Part shown: positions 10,295-20,000 of the stretch, one piece after another | How positions within the stretch are numbered: the first letter of the stretch is position 1 | Layout of the letters: every line of letters begins with the position of its first letter | NCBI RefSeq assembly: GCF_000025485.1 | Contig: NC_013851.1 | Location: forward strand, 2,275,501 to 2,339,500 | DNA length: 64,000 nucleotides | Direction of reading: 5' to 3' | Source: Allochromatium vinosum DSM 180 | Lineage (GTDB): Bacteria; Pseudomonadota; Gammaproteobacteria; Chromatiales; Chromatiaceae | Made by a program: the position numbers and the translations under genes | The notes under the pieces: model-generated | Seen by the model: the letters and a program-made list of their open reading frames with translations, nothing else | Told to the model about the DNA's origin: nothing | The model's database searches: none

Positions 10295-11359
10295 TCAGAA
10301 CGCAGGCCACTGCGGCTCGGGCGGTTGAGGCGCGGGCCGGGCGAACAGATAGCCCTGCACCAGATCGGCGCCCTCCCCCGCCACATAGAGCAGCTCAGCC
10401 TGGGTCTCGATGCCCTCGGCCAGCACCTGGATACCGAGATCGCGCGCGATGCCGACCAGCGCCCGGAACACCGACTGGCGCTGGGTATCGGTATCGATAC
10501 CACGCACGATCTCCATGTCGACCTTGATGATGTCGGGCTTGAGGGTGGCGAGCAGATTGAGCGAGGCATAACCGCTGCCCACGTCGTCGAGCGCCACCCG
10601 ATAACCCGCATCGCGGTAGAAATCGAGGATGTGCTTGAGGTGATCGAGGTCTCCGACCCGCTCGGTCTCGACCACCTCGAACACCAGCCGACCCGGATCG
10701 AACCCGAGCTTGCGCGCCCAGCCGACCGTGCTTTGCAGACAGTGCGCCGGGTCGTAGATCGCGGTCGGGACGAAGTTGACGAAGAGCTGACTCCCAATGC
10801 CCTCGGCCGCCGCGCACCGCAGGGCCGACTCGCGCGCCTGACGGTCAACCTGGAACAGCAGGTCGTTGTCGTTGGCGAGCGCGAAGATCTCCCCCGGAAA
10901 CATCAGGCGGCCATCGGGCCGCAGACCACGCAGCAGCGACTCGTAACCGACCACGGCCCCATCGGTCGCCGACAGGATCGGCTGGAACCAGGAGACGAAG
11001 CGCTTGGCCTCCAGGATTTCGAGCAGACCACAGGCATCGAGCAGTCCCAGCCATTGTTCCAGCGTGCGCGCGCGGGTGAATGAGTGGAAAGTCAGCGTCT
11101 CACCCGGTTCCAGCAGCAACGCCGAGAGTCCGCGCCGTTCGAGTGCGTTGAAGGCTTGGGCATCGCGCACCCGTTGCAGGAACTCGAACAGACTGGCTTC
11201 GTGCAGACGCAGTTCCAGCCCCGCATCCTCGAAGGCCAGCCCCTCGGACTCCAGAAAGTCGATCAGAATCTCGATGAGTTCGCGCACGGCCCCGGTCAGC
11301 AGCAGCGTGCCGCGCGTCTCGACCGAGAGCGGAAGTGTCTGACAGCGTGCACAAGCCAT
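10295..11359 (-). CDS. EAL-domain protein (probable cyclic di-GMP phosphodiesterase or sensor)
   Basis: 354 residues. The N-terminal 115 residues begin with CARC and resemble a small regulatory region. The rest is one EAL domain. The signature reads ESL rather than EAL (GYESLLR), keeping the catalytic glutamate. Other metal and substrate positions are present: the Asn in FVNF, Glu in FEVVETE, the double Asp in ALDDVGSGYASL, Lys in IIKVD, Glu in LAEGIET, and Gln in VQGYLF. Hydrolysis of cyclic di-GMP to pGpG is therefore plausible. AAGGAGA lies about ten bases before the ATG. It is cotranscribed in direction with mtnA upstream, but a functional link is not evident. It may balance the diguanylate cyclase at 1127-2449. 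Confidence 0.88.
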   Translation of the reverse strand: MACARCQTLPLSVETRGTLLLTGAVRELIEILIDFLESEGLAFEDAGLELRLHEASLFEFLQRVRDAQAFNALERRGLSALLLEPGETLTFHSFTRARTLEQWLGLLDACGLLEILEAKRFVSWFQPILSATDGAVVGYESLLRGLRPDGRLMFPGEIFALANDNDLLFQVDRQARESALRCAAAEGIGSQLFVNFVPTAIYDPAHCLQSTVGWARKLGFDPGRLVFEVVETERVGDLDHLKHILDFYRDAGYRVALDDVGSGYASLNLLATLKPDIIKVDMEIVRGIDTDTQRQSVFRALVGIARDLGIQVLAEGIETQAELLYVAGEGADLVQGYLFARPAPQPPEPQWPAF

Positions 11360-11397
11360 GGCGACGGGTCTCCTTGCAGTCCGATCGGATGAGAATT

Positions 11398-12453
<1,056 letters not shown>

Positions 12454-12522
12454 CGAAGGCTCCTTTGTGGCATGTTGGCGCCTATTGTCACCCATTCGCC
12501 CCCGCAACCAAAGGACCGCGCG

Positions 12523-13833
12523 ATGCACGCCGAACTGCTCATCCATGCCGAGTGGATACTGACCGTCGACCCCGATAATCGCCAACTGACCGATCATGCC
12601 GTCGCCGTCGCCGACGGGCGCATCCAGGCGATCCTGCCCTACGAGGAGGCGCGGCGCACGATCCAGGCCGAGCAGACCGTCGAGCTGCCCGGTCATGTCC
12701 TGATCCCAGGACTGATCAACGCCCACACCCATGCTTCCATGTCGCTGCTGCGGGGCTTGGCCGACGACCTGCCGCTCATGACCTGGCTGCACGAGCACAT
12801 CTGGCCGACCGAGGGGCGCTGGGTCGACGCGAGCTTCGTCGCCGATGGGACGCGGCTGGCCGTGCTGGAGATGCTGCGCGGCGGCGTGACCTGCTACAAC
12901 GACATGTACTTCCATCCCGAGGTCACGGCCCAGGTCACGGCCGAGGCCGGGATGCGCGCCGTGATCGGGATGATCGTGGTCGACTTCCCGACCGGCTATG
13001 CCGCCTCGCCCGATGAGTACATCGCCAAGGGGCTGGCGCTGCACGAGCGCTATCGCGACCATCCGCTGATCCGGGTCGCCTGGGCGCCGCATGCCCCTTA
13101 TTCGGTCTCGGACGCGCCGCTGCAGCGGATCGCGACCCTGGCCTTCGAACTCGGCGTGCCGGTCCACATCCATCTGCACGAGACCAGGGATGAAGTCGAG
13201 AACGCCGTGAATGCACATGGAGAGCGACCCTTCGCGCGGCTCGACCGGCTCGGCTTGATCGGCCCGTCGCTGGTCTCCGTCCACATGACCCAACTGGAGG
13301 ACGCCGAGATCGCGCGTCTGGCCGAGACGGGCGCCAGCGTCGTGCACTGCCCGGAGTCCAATCTCAAGCTCGCCAGCGGCTTCTGCCCGGTCGCGAAGCT
13401 CTTGGACGCGGGCGTGAACGTCGCACTCGGCACCGATGGCGCGGCCAGCAACAATGATCTCAATCTGCTCGGCGAGATGCGCACCGCCGCGCTGCTCGGC
13501 AAGGGCGTGTCCGGCTCGGCGTCCGCCGTGCCCGCGACCGAGGCGCTGCGGATGGCGACCATCAATGGCGCCCGCGCGCTCGGACTGGACAACGAAATCG
13601 GCTCGATCGAGCTGGGCAAGTCGGCCGATCTGGTCGCGCTCGACCTGCGCGACCCGCACACCCAGCCGCTCTATCACCCGGTCTCGCAACTGGTCTATGC
13701 CGCCGGGCGCCATCAGGTGCGGCAGGTCTGGGTCCGGGGGCGTCAGGTCATCCGCGATGGCGCCCCGACCACGCTGCATGTGGCCGAAGTACTCTCGGAA
13801 GCACAAATCTGGGCCGCGCGGATCGCCGAATAA
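12523..13833 (+). CDS. mtaD: 5-methylthioadenosine/S-adenosylhomocysteine deaminase (TRZ/ATZ amidohydrolase)
   Basis: 436 residues of the amidohydrolase superfamily. Metal-binding HxH is in [17 protein letters not shown]. Further ligands are in HIHLHET and the HMTQL segment, and the catalytic Asp is in [17 protein letters not shown]. The C-terminal part carries the second beta-domain ([14 protein letters not shown]). The family deaminates methylthioadenosine or S-adenosylhomocysteine to the inosine forms. The start is the ATG at 12523, preceded by AAGGA. An upstream extension of this frame runs antisense through mtnA and is not coding. The divergent partner mtnA supports a role in methylthioadenosine salvage. 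Substrate preference within the family is not certain. Confidence 0.9.
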   Translation: MHAELLIHAEWILTVDPDNRQLTDHAVAVADGRIQAILPYEEARRTIQAEQTVELPGHVLIPGLINAHTHASMSLLRGLADDLPLMTWLHEHIWPTEGRWVDASFVADGTRLAVLEMLRGGVTCYNDMYFHPEVTAQVTAEAGMRAVIGMIVVDFPTGYAASPDEYIAKGLALHERYRDHPLIRVAWAPHAPYSVSDAPLQRIATLAFELGVPVHIHLHETRDEVENAVNAHGERPFARLDRLGLIGPSLVSVHMTQLEDAEIARLAETGASVVHCPESNLKLASGFCPVAKLLDAGVNVALGTDGAASNNDLNLLGEMRTAALLGKGVSGSASAVPATEALRMATINGARALGLDNEIGSIELGKSADLVALDLRDPHTQPLYHPVSQLVYAAGRHQVRQVWVRGRQVIRDGAPTTLHVAEVLSEAQIWAARIAE

Positions 13834-13858
13834 CGGAGCGACGGGCCGGCTACAGACC

Positions 13859-14029
13859 TCAACGCTTCATCATTTCCATCAGGACGGCGGCCATGAGTTT
13901 GGCATCGCCCGAGCTGAGCCTGATCGGCGAGGGATTCGAGCGCGGACTGGCGTCGGCCGGCGTCGCCGGGCCGGCCTTCGGTTTCGGGCGCTGGGACGTG
14001 GGTCGAACGGGCGGCGTGGGCTTGGACAT
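13859..14029 (-). CDS. Small proline-rich protein of unknown function
   Basis: A 56-residue frame starting at ATG 14029 with a very good GGAGG ribosome site eight bases upstream. The N-terminal half is rich in Pro, Lys and Arg ([18 protein letters not shown]...). The C-terminal half has a short amphipathic stretch ending [13 protein letters not shown]. There is no signal peptide or known domain. It ends 26 bp from the stop of mtaD, which converges on it. I do not recognise it. The ribosome site and the clean fit in the gap are the only support. Confidence 0.5.
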   Translation of the reverse strand: MSKPTPPVRPTSQRPKPKAGPATPADASPRSNPSPIRLSSGDAKLMAAVLMEMMKR

Positions 14030-14230
14030 TTGACATCCTCCATACCGGGATCGGATCGATCGCACTCTACACCATGTCCGCCTCGCGGCCCATCCGTGCT
14101 CGGCCGCCCCGACCGGGCCGGTTCGAGCCGCACACCTTCACGCGCCCTGCGTTCGTGCGGGCGGTTTGAAAATCACCGGGGAGCGACCACATCGGGGAAG
14201 ACCCTTCAAACGAGACAGGCGATCCCGAGC

Positions 14231-15703
14231 ATGGACTATCTGAGCCTTTCACGCGCCGCGCGGCTCGCGGGCGTCACCCGAGCCGAACTCCAGGCGCGCA
14301 TCCGTCGCGGCGAGATCCCGACCTTCGAGGGGGCGGTGGCGGTCAACGATCTGTTGCGCGCCTATCCGAGCGTCAGCCTTGCCAACGACGATGCGCTGGA
14401 GCGGACCACCCGCATCAAGGCGCTCGCCCATCCCAAGCTCCACGCCGGCGGCGAGACCACCCTGCCCGATCCCGAGGTACTGCTCTCACGGCTTCATGGA
14501 TTGAGCGCCAGTCTCGCCGAGCGTGTCTCGCGGCTGGAGTCGGCCACGGAGTTGCTGGACCAGATCGGCGAGCAGGTCGACGAACTCTGCCGGCTGCCGC
14601 GCGGTCAGCTCGAGGAATCCCTGCTGGCGCTGCGCGACTGGCTGCGCGGGGAACGCGCGCGGCTGGCTGCTGAGTCCAATCCGGACCAGCGCGCCCAACT
14701 CATCGTCAAAGACGCTTTTTTGCGACTCATGGCCGCCAACGTCAAGCTCATCCCCAGCGGGCACGATTTCTTCGTCGAGGGCAACGAATCCATTCTCGAA
14801 GCCTCGGTGCGCGCGGGCCTGACGCTCAACTACGGCTGCTCCAGCGGCAACTGTGGCGGCTGCAAGGCGCGTGTGGTCAGCGGTGAGACCTGGCGTCTGC
14901 GTGAGCACGACTATGTGATCAGCGAACGCGAGAAGGCGATGGGCTATATTCTGACCTGCTCGCACACGGCCGTGACCGATCTGGTGCTGGAGGCCGCCGA
15001 GACCAATCGGGCCGAGGATCTGCCCCACCAGGAGATCCGTGCCAGTCTGCGCAAGCTCGAACGGCTCGGCCCGGATCTGGTCGCGCTCAGCATCCAGACC
15101 CCGCGTACCCAGACCCTGCGCTTCATGGCCGGACAGCGGGCGCTCCTGACCCTGGAGAGCGGCGAATCGCGCGAGCTGCCGATCGCCAGCTGTCCCTGCA
15201 ACGGACGCCACCTGTGGTTCTATGTCAGGCGTCAGGCGGATGCCTTCTCGGAGGCGGTGTTCGATGGTCTGCGTCCGGGGCAACTCGTCACGGTCAGCGG
15301 CCCATTGGGAGACTTCGTGCTGCGGGACGAGGCGTCGGAACCGGCGATCTTCATCGCCCATGGCGATGGCATCGCCCCGATCAAGAGCCTGATCGAACAT
15401 GCGGTTTCGATCGACCACATCGAGTCGTTCCATCTCTATTGGGATACGCCCTACCCGGAGGCCCATCATCAGGCCCAGTGGGGGCGCGCACTGCGGGATG
15501 CGCTGGACAACTTCGGCTTCACACCGCTGATGAGTGGGCGCGTCGAGGATCTGATCGCGTTGATTCGCGCCGATCTGACCGAGCCGGCTGTAGCACGCTT
15601 CTATGTCGCCGGGCCGGCCGAGTGGGTCAGGGCGATGCGCGCGGCATTGCTCGCCCTGGGTATCGAAGTGGAGCGGATCGCGACCGAAGAGACAGCCACC
15701 TGA
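14231..15703 (+). CDS. HTH-like / [2Fe-2S] ferredoxin / FAD-NAD(P) reductase fusion
   Basis: 490 residues in four parts. Residues 1-46 resemble a MerR/excisionase-type helix-turn-helix (LSLSRAARLAGVTRAELQARIRRGEIP). Residues 80-150 are predicted helical. About 170-260 is a plant-type ferredoxin domain with cluster cysteines Cys203, Cys208, Cys211 and Cys243 (CSSGNCGGC ... LTCSH). About 265-490 is a ferredoxin reductase-like FAD and NAD(P) module with GDGIAPIKSLIEH for the nucleotide. The reductase part resembles CDP-6-deoxy-glucoseen reductase-type electron-transfer proteins. The FAD-loop motif is degenerate (ELPIASCPC instead of RxYS). The ATG at 14231 was chosen because homology begins there. 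It is monocistronic by spacing. Electron acceptor unknown. Confidence 0.8.
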   Translation: MDYLSLSRAARLAGVTRAELQARIRRGEIPTFEGAVAVNDLLRAYPSVSLANDDALERTTRIKALAHPKLHAGGETTLPDPEVLLSRLHGLSASLAERVSRLESATELLDQIGEQVDELCRLPRGQLEESLLALRDWLRGERARLAAESNPDQRAQLIVKDAFLRLMAANVKLIPSGHDFFVEGNESILEASVRAGLTLNYGCSSGNCGGCKARVVSGETWRLREHDYVISEREKAMGYILTCSHTAVTDLVLEAAETNRAEDLPHQEIRASLRKLERLGPDLVALSIQTPRTQTLRFMAGQRALLTLESGESRELPIASCPCNGRHLWFYVRRQADAFSEAVFDGLRPGQLVTVSGPLGDFVLRDEASEPAIFIAHGDGIAPIKSLIEHAVSIDHIESFHLYWDTPYPEAHHQAQWGRALRDALDNFGFTPLMSGRVEDLIALIRADLTEPAVARFYVAGPAEWVRAMRAALLALGIEVERIATEETAT

Positions 15704-15731
15704 TCACGCTCGCCGGACCTGCCCCTGGCGT

Positions 15732-15914
15732 TCAGGCCGCCCTTGGCCTGGACTGCTCCGGCGGCAGGAACACCGTGCCCTTGCCGAAGCGGTTGACCGC
15801 GACATCGCGCACCCAGCTCGGGGCATCGGCATAGAGCCGGATATAGGTGTAGCCCAGATTGCCACGCACCTTGGAAGCCACCCAAGTGTCCAATTCTCTT
15901 TGTCTTTTTTCCAT
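15732..15914 (-). CDS. Small conserved-looking protein, function unknown
   Basis: 60 residues from the ATG at 15914, which has GGAG about ten bases upstream. A TTG at 15932, also with a GAGGAG site, would add six residues. The sequence is mixed and not low-complexity: basic N-terminus MEKRQRELDTWVASKVRG, then a GYTYIRLYADAPSWVRDVAVNRFG segment, which looks like a folded cytoplasmic domain. There is no membrane segment or cysteine. It is convergent with the ferredoxin-reductase fusion gene. I do not recognise a family. Confidence 0.55.
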   Translation of the reverse strand: MEKRQRELDTWVASKVRGNLGYTYIRLYADAPSWVRDVAVNRFGKGTVFLPPEQSRPRAA

Positions 15915-16124
15915 CACGCTGACTCCAAACAACGTCTGTCTCTCCTCACCGGAGCCAGGGATGCGATGTCAGTGATCCATCCGCGAGACTCCGATTTCCT
16001 GAGTCGTTCGAGCCTGGGGCGCGAGCGCTCAGTGTTATTGAGTCCCAAGCATATGTTTTCAGTGACGGGCGTTCAATAGGACAGGCCGGCTTATTCCCGT
16101 TTTATCGCACGGAGACTGAAACGC

Positions 16125-16877
16125 TCAATCGGCACGACGTTGCCAGACCATCATGTAATTGACACCCTTCCAGCGCGTGTAGCCAAAGGCGCGATTGAAC
16201 GGATTGACGCGCACGCCGGTCTCGTGAATCAGGCGGTAGCCGGCGCCCAGCCCATGCGCGACCTCAGCAGGCCGCACCAGCTTGCGGTAATGGTGGGTGC
16301 CGCGCGGCAGCCAGCGCAGGATGTATTCGGCGCCCAGGATGGCCATGACCCAGGCGGCCGGCGTGCGGTTGATGCTGGAGACGACCATGAGTCCGCCGGG
16401 CTGCGCCAGACGTGCGCAGTCGGCGAGGAAATCGGGCAGATGCTCGACATGCTCGACCACCTCCATGTTGAGCACCACGTCGAATCCTGCCTCATCCTCC
16501 GCCAGCTGCTCGACGCTCGCCAGACGGTAATCGATCTCCAGCTCGCTCCATTGGGCATGCATCCGGGCGACCTGGAGATTTTTCTCTGTGATGTCGATGC
16601 CGGTCACCTGAGCGCCGAGTCGGGCCATGGACTCGCTCAGGATGCCGCCGCCGCAGCCGATGTCGAGTATCCGCAGGTCTGCGAACGGACGCTCGGCGTT
16701 CGGGTCGCGATCCAAGGCCGCGCACAGATGCCGGCGGATGTAGTCGACCCGGAAGGCATTGAGCCGGTGCAGGGGCCAGAACGGGCCTTCGGTGTCCCAC
16801 CAGCGGTGGGCGAGCCGCTCGAAATAGGCGACTTCCTCAGGATCGATGCTCGGCGCGGAGAGATGGGCGGTGGACAT
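16125..16877 (-). CDS. ubiG: Ubiquinone biosynthesis O-methyltransferase
   Basis: 250 residues. UbiG carries out both O-methylations of ubiquinone synthesis using S-adenosylmethionine. The N-terminus (EVAYFERLAHRWWDTEGPFWPLHRLNAFR) is the specific UbiG signature. The methyltransferase core shows motif I at about residues 70-80 (LDIGCGGGILSE), NMEVVEHV, and the SSINRTPAAW and GTHHYRKLV segments. The ATG at 16877 is preceded by AAGGAGA. It lies downstream of dnaB on the same strand but with a 123-bp gap, so it is probably separately expressed. Purple bacteria use ubiquinone in cyclic electron transport. Confidence 0.95.
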   Translation of the reverse strand: MSTAHLSAPSIDPEEVAYFERLAHRWWDTEGPFWPLHRLNAFRVDYIRRHLCAALDRDPNAERPFADLRILDIGCGGGILSESMARLGAQVTGIDITEKNLQVARMHAQWSELEIDYRLASVEQLAEDEAGFDVVLNMEVVEHVEHLPDFLADCARLAQPGGLMVVSSINRTPAAWVMAILGAEYILRWLPRGTHHYRKLVRPAEVAHGLGAGYRLIHETGVRVNPFNRAFGYTRWKGVNYMMVWQRRAD

Positions 16878-17000
16878 GTTGGATCTCCTTGGTCGAATGC
16901 CGCCGGCTGAATGCTCGCACTAGATGGTGGTGCGGAACGCCGACGGCAAGTCAGCGCCTTTGGCATGGACAGGCCGGCGCTCGCGGCTCGGCGCGGAGCG

Positions 17001-20000
17001 TCAATGCTCGTCCTCACCGTAATAGCTGCCGATGTAGTTCTCGAACTTGGTGTATTTGCCGAGGAAAGTCAGCCGCACGGTTCCGATGGGGCCATTGCGC
17101 TGCTTGCCGATGATGATCTCGGCGATGCCCTTGTCGCTGCTTTCCTTGTTGTAGACCTCATCGCGATAGATGAAGACGATGAGGTCTGCATCCTGTTCGA
17201 TGGCTCCCGAGTTGTGGCTGACGATACCGTCCGCCAGCCAGCACGCTGGCCCCGGAACGGTTAGATCGAAGACGTCCTCTTCTCCGTCTGGCTCGATAGC
17301 AACGACAGTATCCCAGAACAAATCGCTGGCGGCGGCGGCCTGTAACTCTGGGTCTTGAAGCTGCTCGCCGTAATCCGCCAACAAACTTCGCGATGGAGAA
17401 AAGCGGAAATGGGAAGAACCACCATAGGCAGTCCCACGCAATGCGGTCATTTTTCTTTGCGATATGCCACGTTCTTGCATCAATAAACGCACTCGATCAA
17501 ACATCTCGCGCGGAAGCGTATCAACATTCGTATTCGATTTGATATCTATCAATGCCGCTTGCAGCGCAGCAGCTTGCGATGCACGGGGACCAAAAGCGCC
17601 AACTTGACTTAAAAACCGCCTTTGATTATCGGCACCTCTAACCCAAACCATATAGGTTGTCCGATAGCTGGCTTGGCATACAGCCTGAATCCGACCAACG
17701 ATTCCCAGACGCATCAATACAGCCGCAACGTCTTCCGCAAGCCCACGGCTATTTGTGCTGAGATGTACGCCGTGACTGCCTTTCTGCCCTGGTTTACGGA
17801 GTGAAATCGTACCGTCAGTTGCCCAGAGATGGCGCAGAAATAAGGCCAGTTGTTCATTATTTAAGCGGAACAACTCAGCCGGCACGCGCTTTTCGTGAGA
17901 TCGTTGCCCAAAAATACCGAGTTCGCGCAACCAGAGATTGATACCAGCCGGATGCCAACGGTTGCCGTTGCCGCTGAAAACAAGCTGATGCCAAGCTCCA
18001 ACTCCCGCATGACGGCTGATACGCACACCAAATTGAGCGGCACACTCAGATACAATGCGGCTATTGTCCTCCGAAGCAGTCGTATAGCGTAATGGCTGAC
18101 CGCTCAGATAGCTACCATCACCGATCAAATGAGCAAGCAGTATCAAGTGATGATCCGGCCATCGCCGGCTATCTATGGGAGAGGGCAAGCGACGCGCGAT
18201 CGCCAAACGTGCCCCTGGAGTCAATTCACCAACGGTTTGCCAGCCATTCGCGCCTAGCAAGCGATGATCGGCCGTGGCTCGGATCTGACGCCCGCTCGCG
18301 AGCCGGACAACGGATACCGGGCGACGCCCCACGCACCATACGCAGTCAGACTTGGCCTCGATCAGGCGACCGGATTCGTCTACCGACACCACATCGGGAC
18401 AAGTACCGACGAGATCTCGAATCGGGATACGACGCCCATCCGCCAAAACGACTAGAGTGTCTCCAGTCACGCATTCTCTGAGATCCGACATCACCGGCCG
18501 CTTGTTTGGGCGCTGCTCCAGGCTGCGGTTGAGCTGCGAGAGCGCGATGACCGGGACACTCAGCTCCTTGGCCAGCCCCTTGAGTGCGCGCGAGATGGCC
18601 GAGATCTCGGTCGCGCGGTTCTCGCCTGCGCCGGGTGCCTGCATGAGCTGGAGGTAGTCGAGCACGATCAGCCCCAGATCACCCTGTTCGCGCTTGAGCC
18701 GACGTGCGCGCGCACGCACTTCGGTCGGCGAGAGCGCCGGGGTGTCGTCGATGAAAATCGAGGTCTCGGACAACAGGTTGATCGCCGAGGTCAGACGCGG
18801 CCATTCGTCGTCCTCCAGCTTGCCGGTACGCACCCGATGCTGATCGATCCGCCCCAGCGAGGACATCATGCGCATGGCCAGCGAGTCGCCGGGCATCTCC
18901 ATACTGAAGACCGCCACCGGGCGCTTGGACTGGATGGCGACGTTCTCGGCGACATTCATCGCGAAGGTGGTGTTGTGCACACAGATATCGTTGGCGATGA
19001 AGTTGTGCGTCTCAGGGATGGTCAGATCATAGACCTGCCGCTCGCCGATCGACTCGATAGCGACGATCTGGTCCCAATAGACATCCCCTTTAGCCGAAAC
19101 AGGATTTCGCGCGGAGTTATTTTCCGGTATCGCTAATGGTTCTTGCGCTAAAAGACCAATCTCTGTAGCGAAGATCTCGATCGAGTCGATGTCCGTGATG
19201 TCGAGCCGCCAAACGCTTGTTTCAGCGTGTGCCGGCTCAAGGTGCCGCCGATAGCAACTGGCAATGATGTCGAAGCGCAAAAGCAGATGCTGCACCTGCC
19301 TGCACAGTCGCTCACTTAGTGTCGAATAGCCAAGTTCATCCAGTCCCCGCGCTGTAAAAAACCGGTTGATGAAGAGCGCCAGCTGGCTCTTGGGTAAGCG
19401 AAAAACGGCTTCCGGAACAAAAACAGCATTGGCAGAACAATCACGAAGTTTAAATGCTTCCAGCCAGATCGCTAGTGCTTCGGACGCTGACCGAGTGCTC
19501 TCGCGATTTTCGTTTAAACCCGTGATCACGGCATCAGTAGCTGCACTGAAATCCGCCTGAACGAGTGGATCGGAATTGGTCAAAAGCGGGCGGGTTCCAG
19601 TCAGGCAGCCATCGCCGATCAAATAGCCGAGCAGCTTGACTTCACAATCACGCATCGCCTCCCGACCGAAGATCGGCAGACGGCGCGGCACGGCGATCGT
19701 TTCGCCAACGCGCAATTCGGACAGCGGACGCCAGCCGGAAGGAGTCAGGTAGGGATGAGGGGCCGTGGTCTCGATCTGACGCCCCAGTCGCGTGGTGACG
19801 CGGAACACCGGCTTGCGACCGTCATCGACGAACGCGCTCGGCTGTGTCAACCCAAGGCGCCAGTCGTCTCCCAGGGTCAGCAGGCGCGCCTGACCCTCGC
19901 GCACGATCTCTTCGATGGTGGCGACCCGACCGTCGTCGAGCAGGATCTCGGTGTCGGCGGCCACACACTTTCCCATCGACGGCCGCCCCGCCACGATGAT

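Noticed and set aside
10295-11359. EAL protein considered degenerate because the motif is ESL
   Set aside because: The catalytic glutamate and all other metal and substrate positions are kept; variation at the middle residue is common in working EAL domains.
12454-13806. Long N-terminal extension of the mtnA frame to 13806
   Set aside because: It runs antisense through mtaD; the AAAGGAG site and homology place the mtnA start at 12453.
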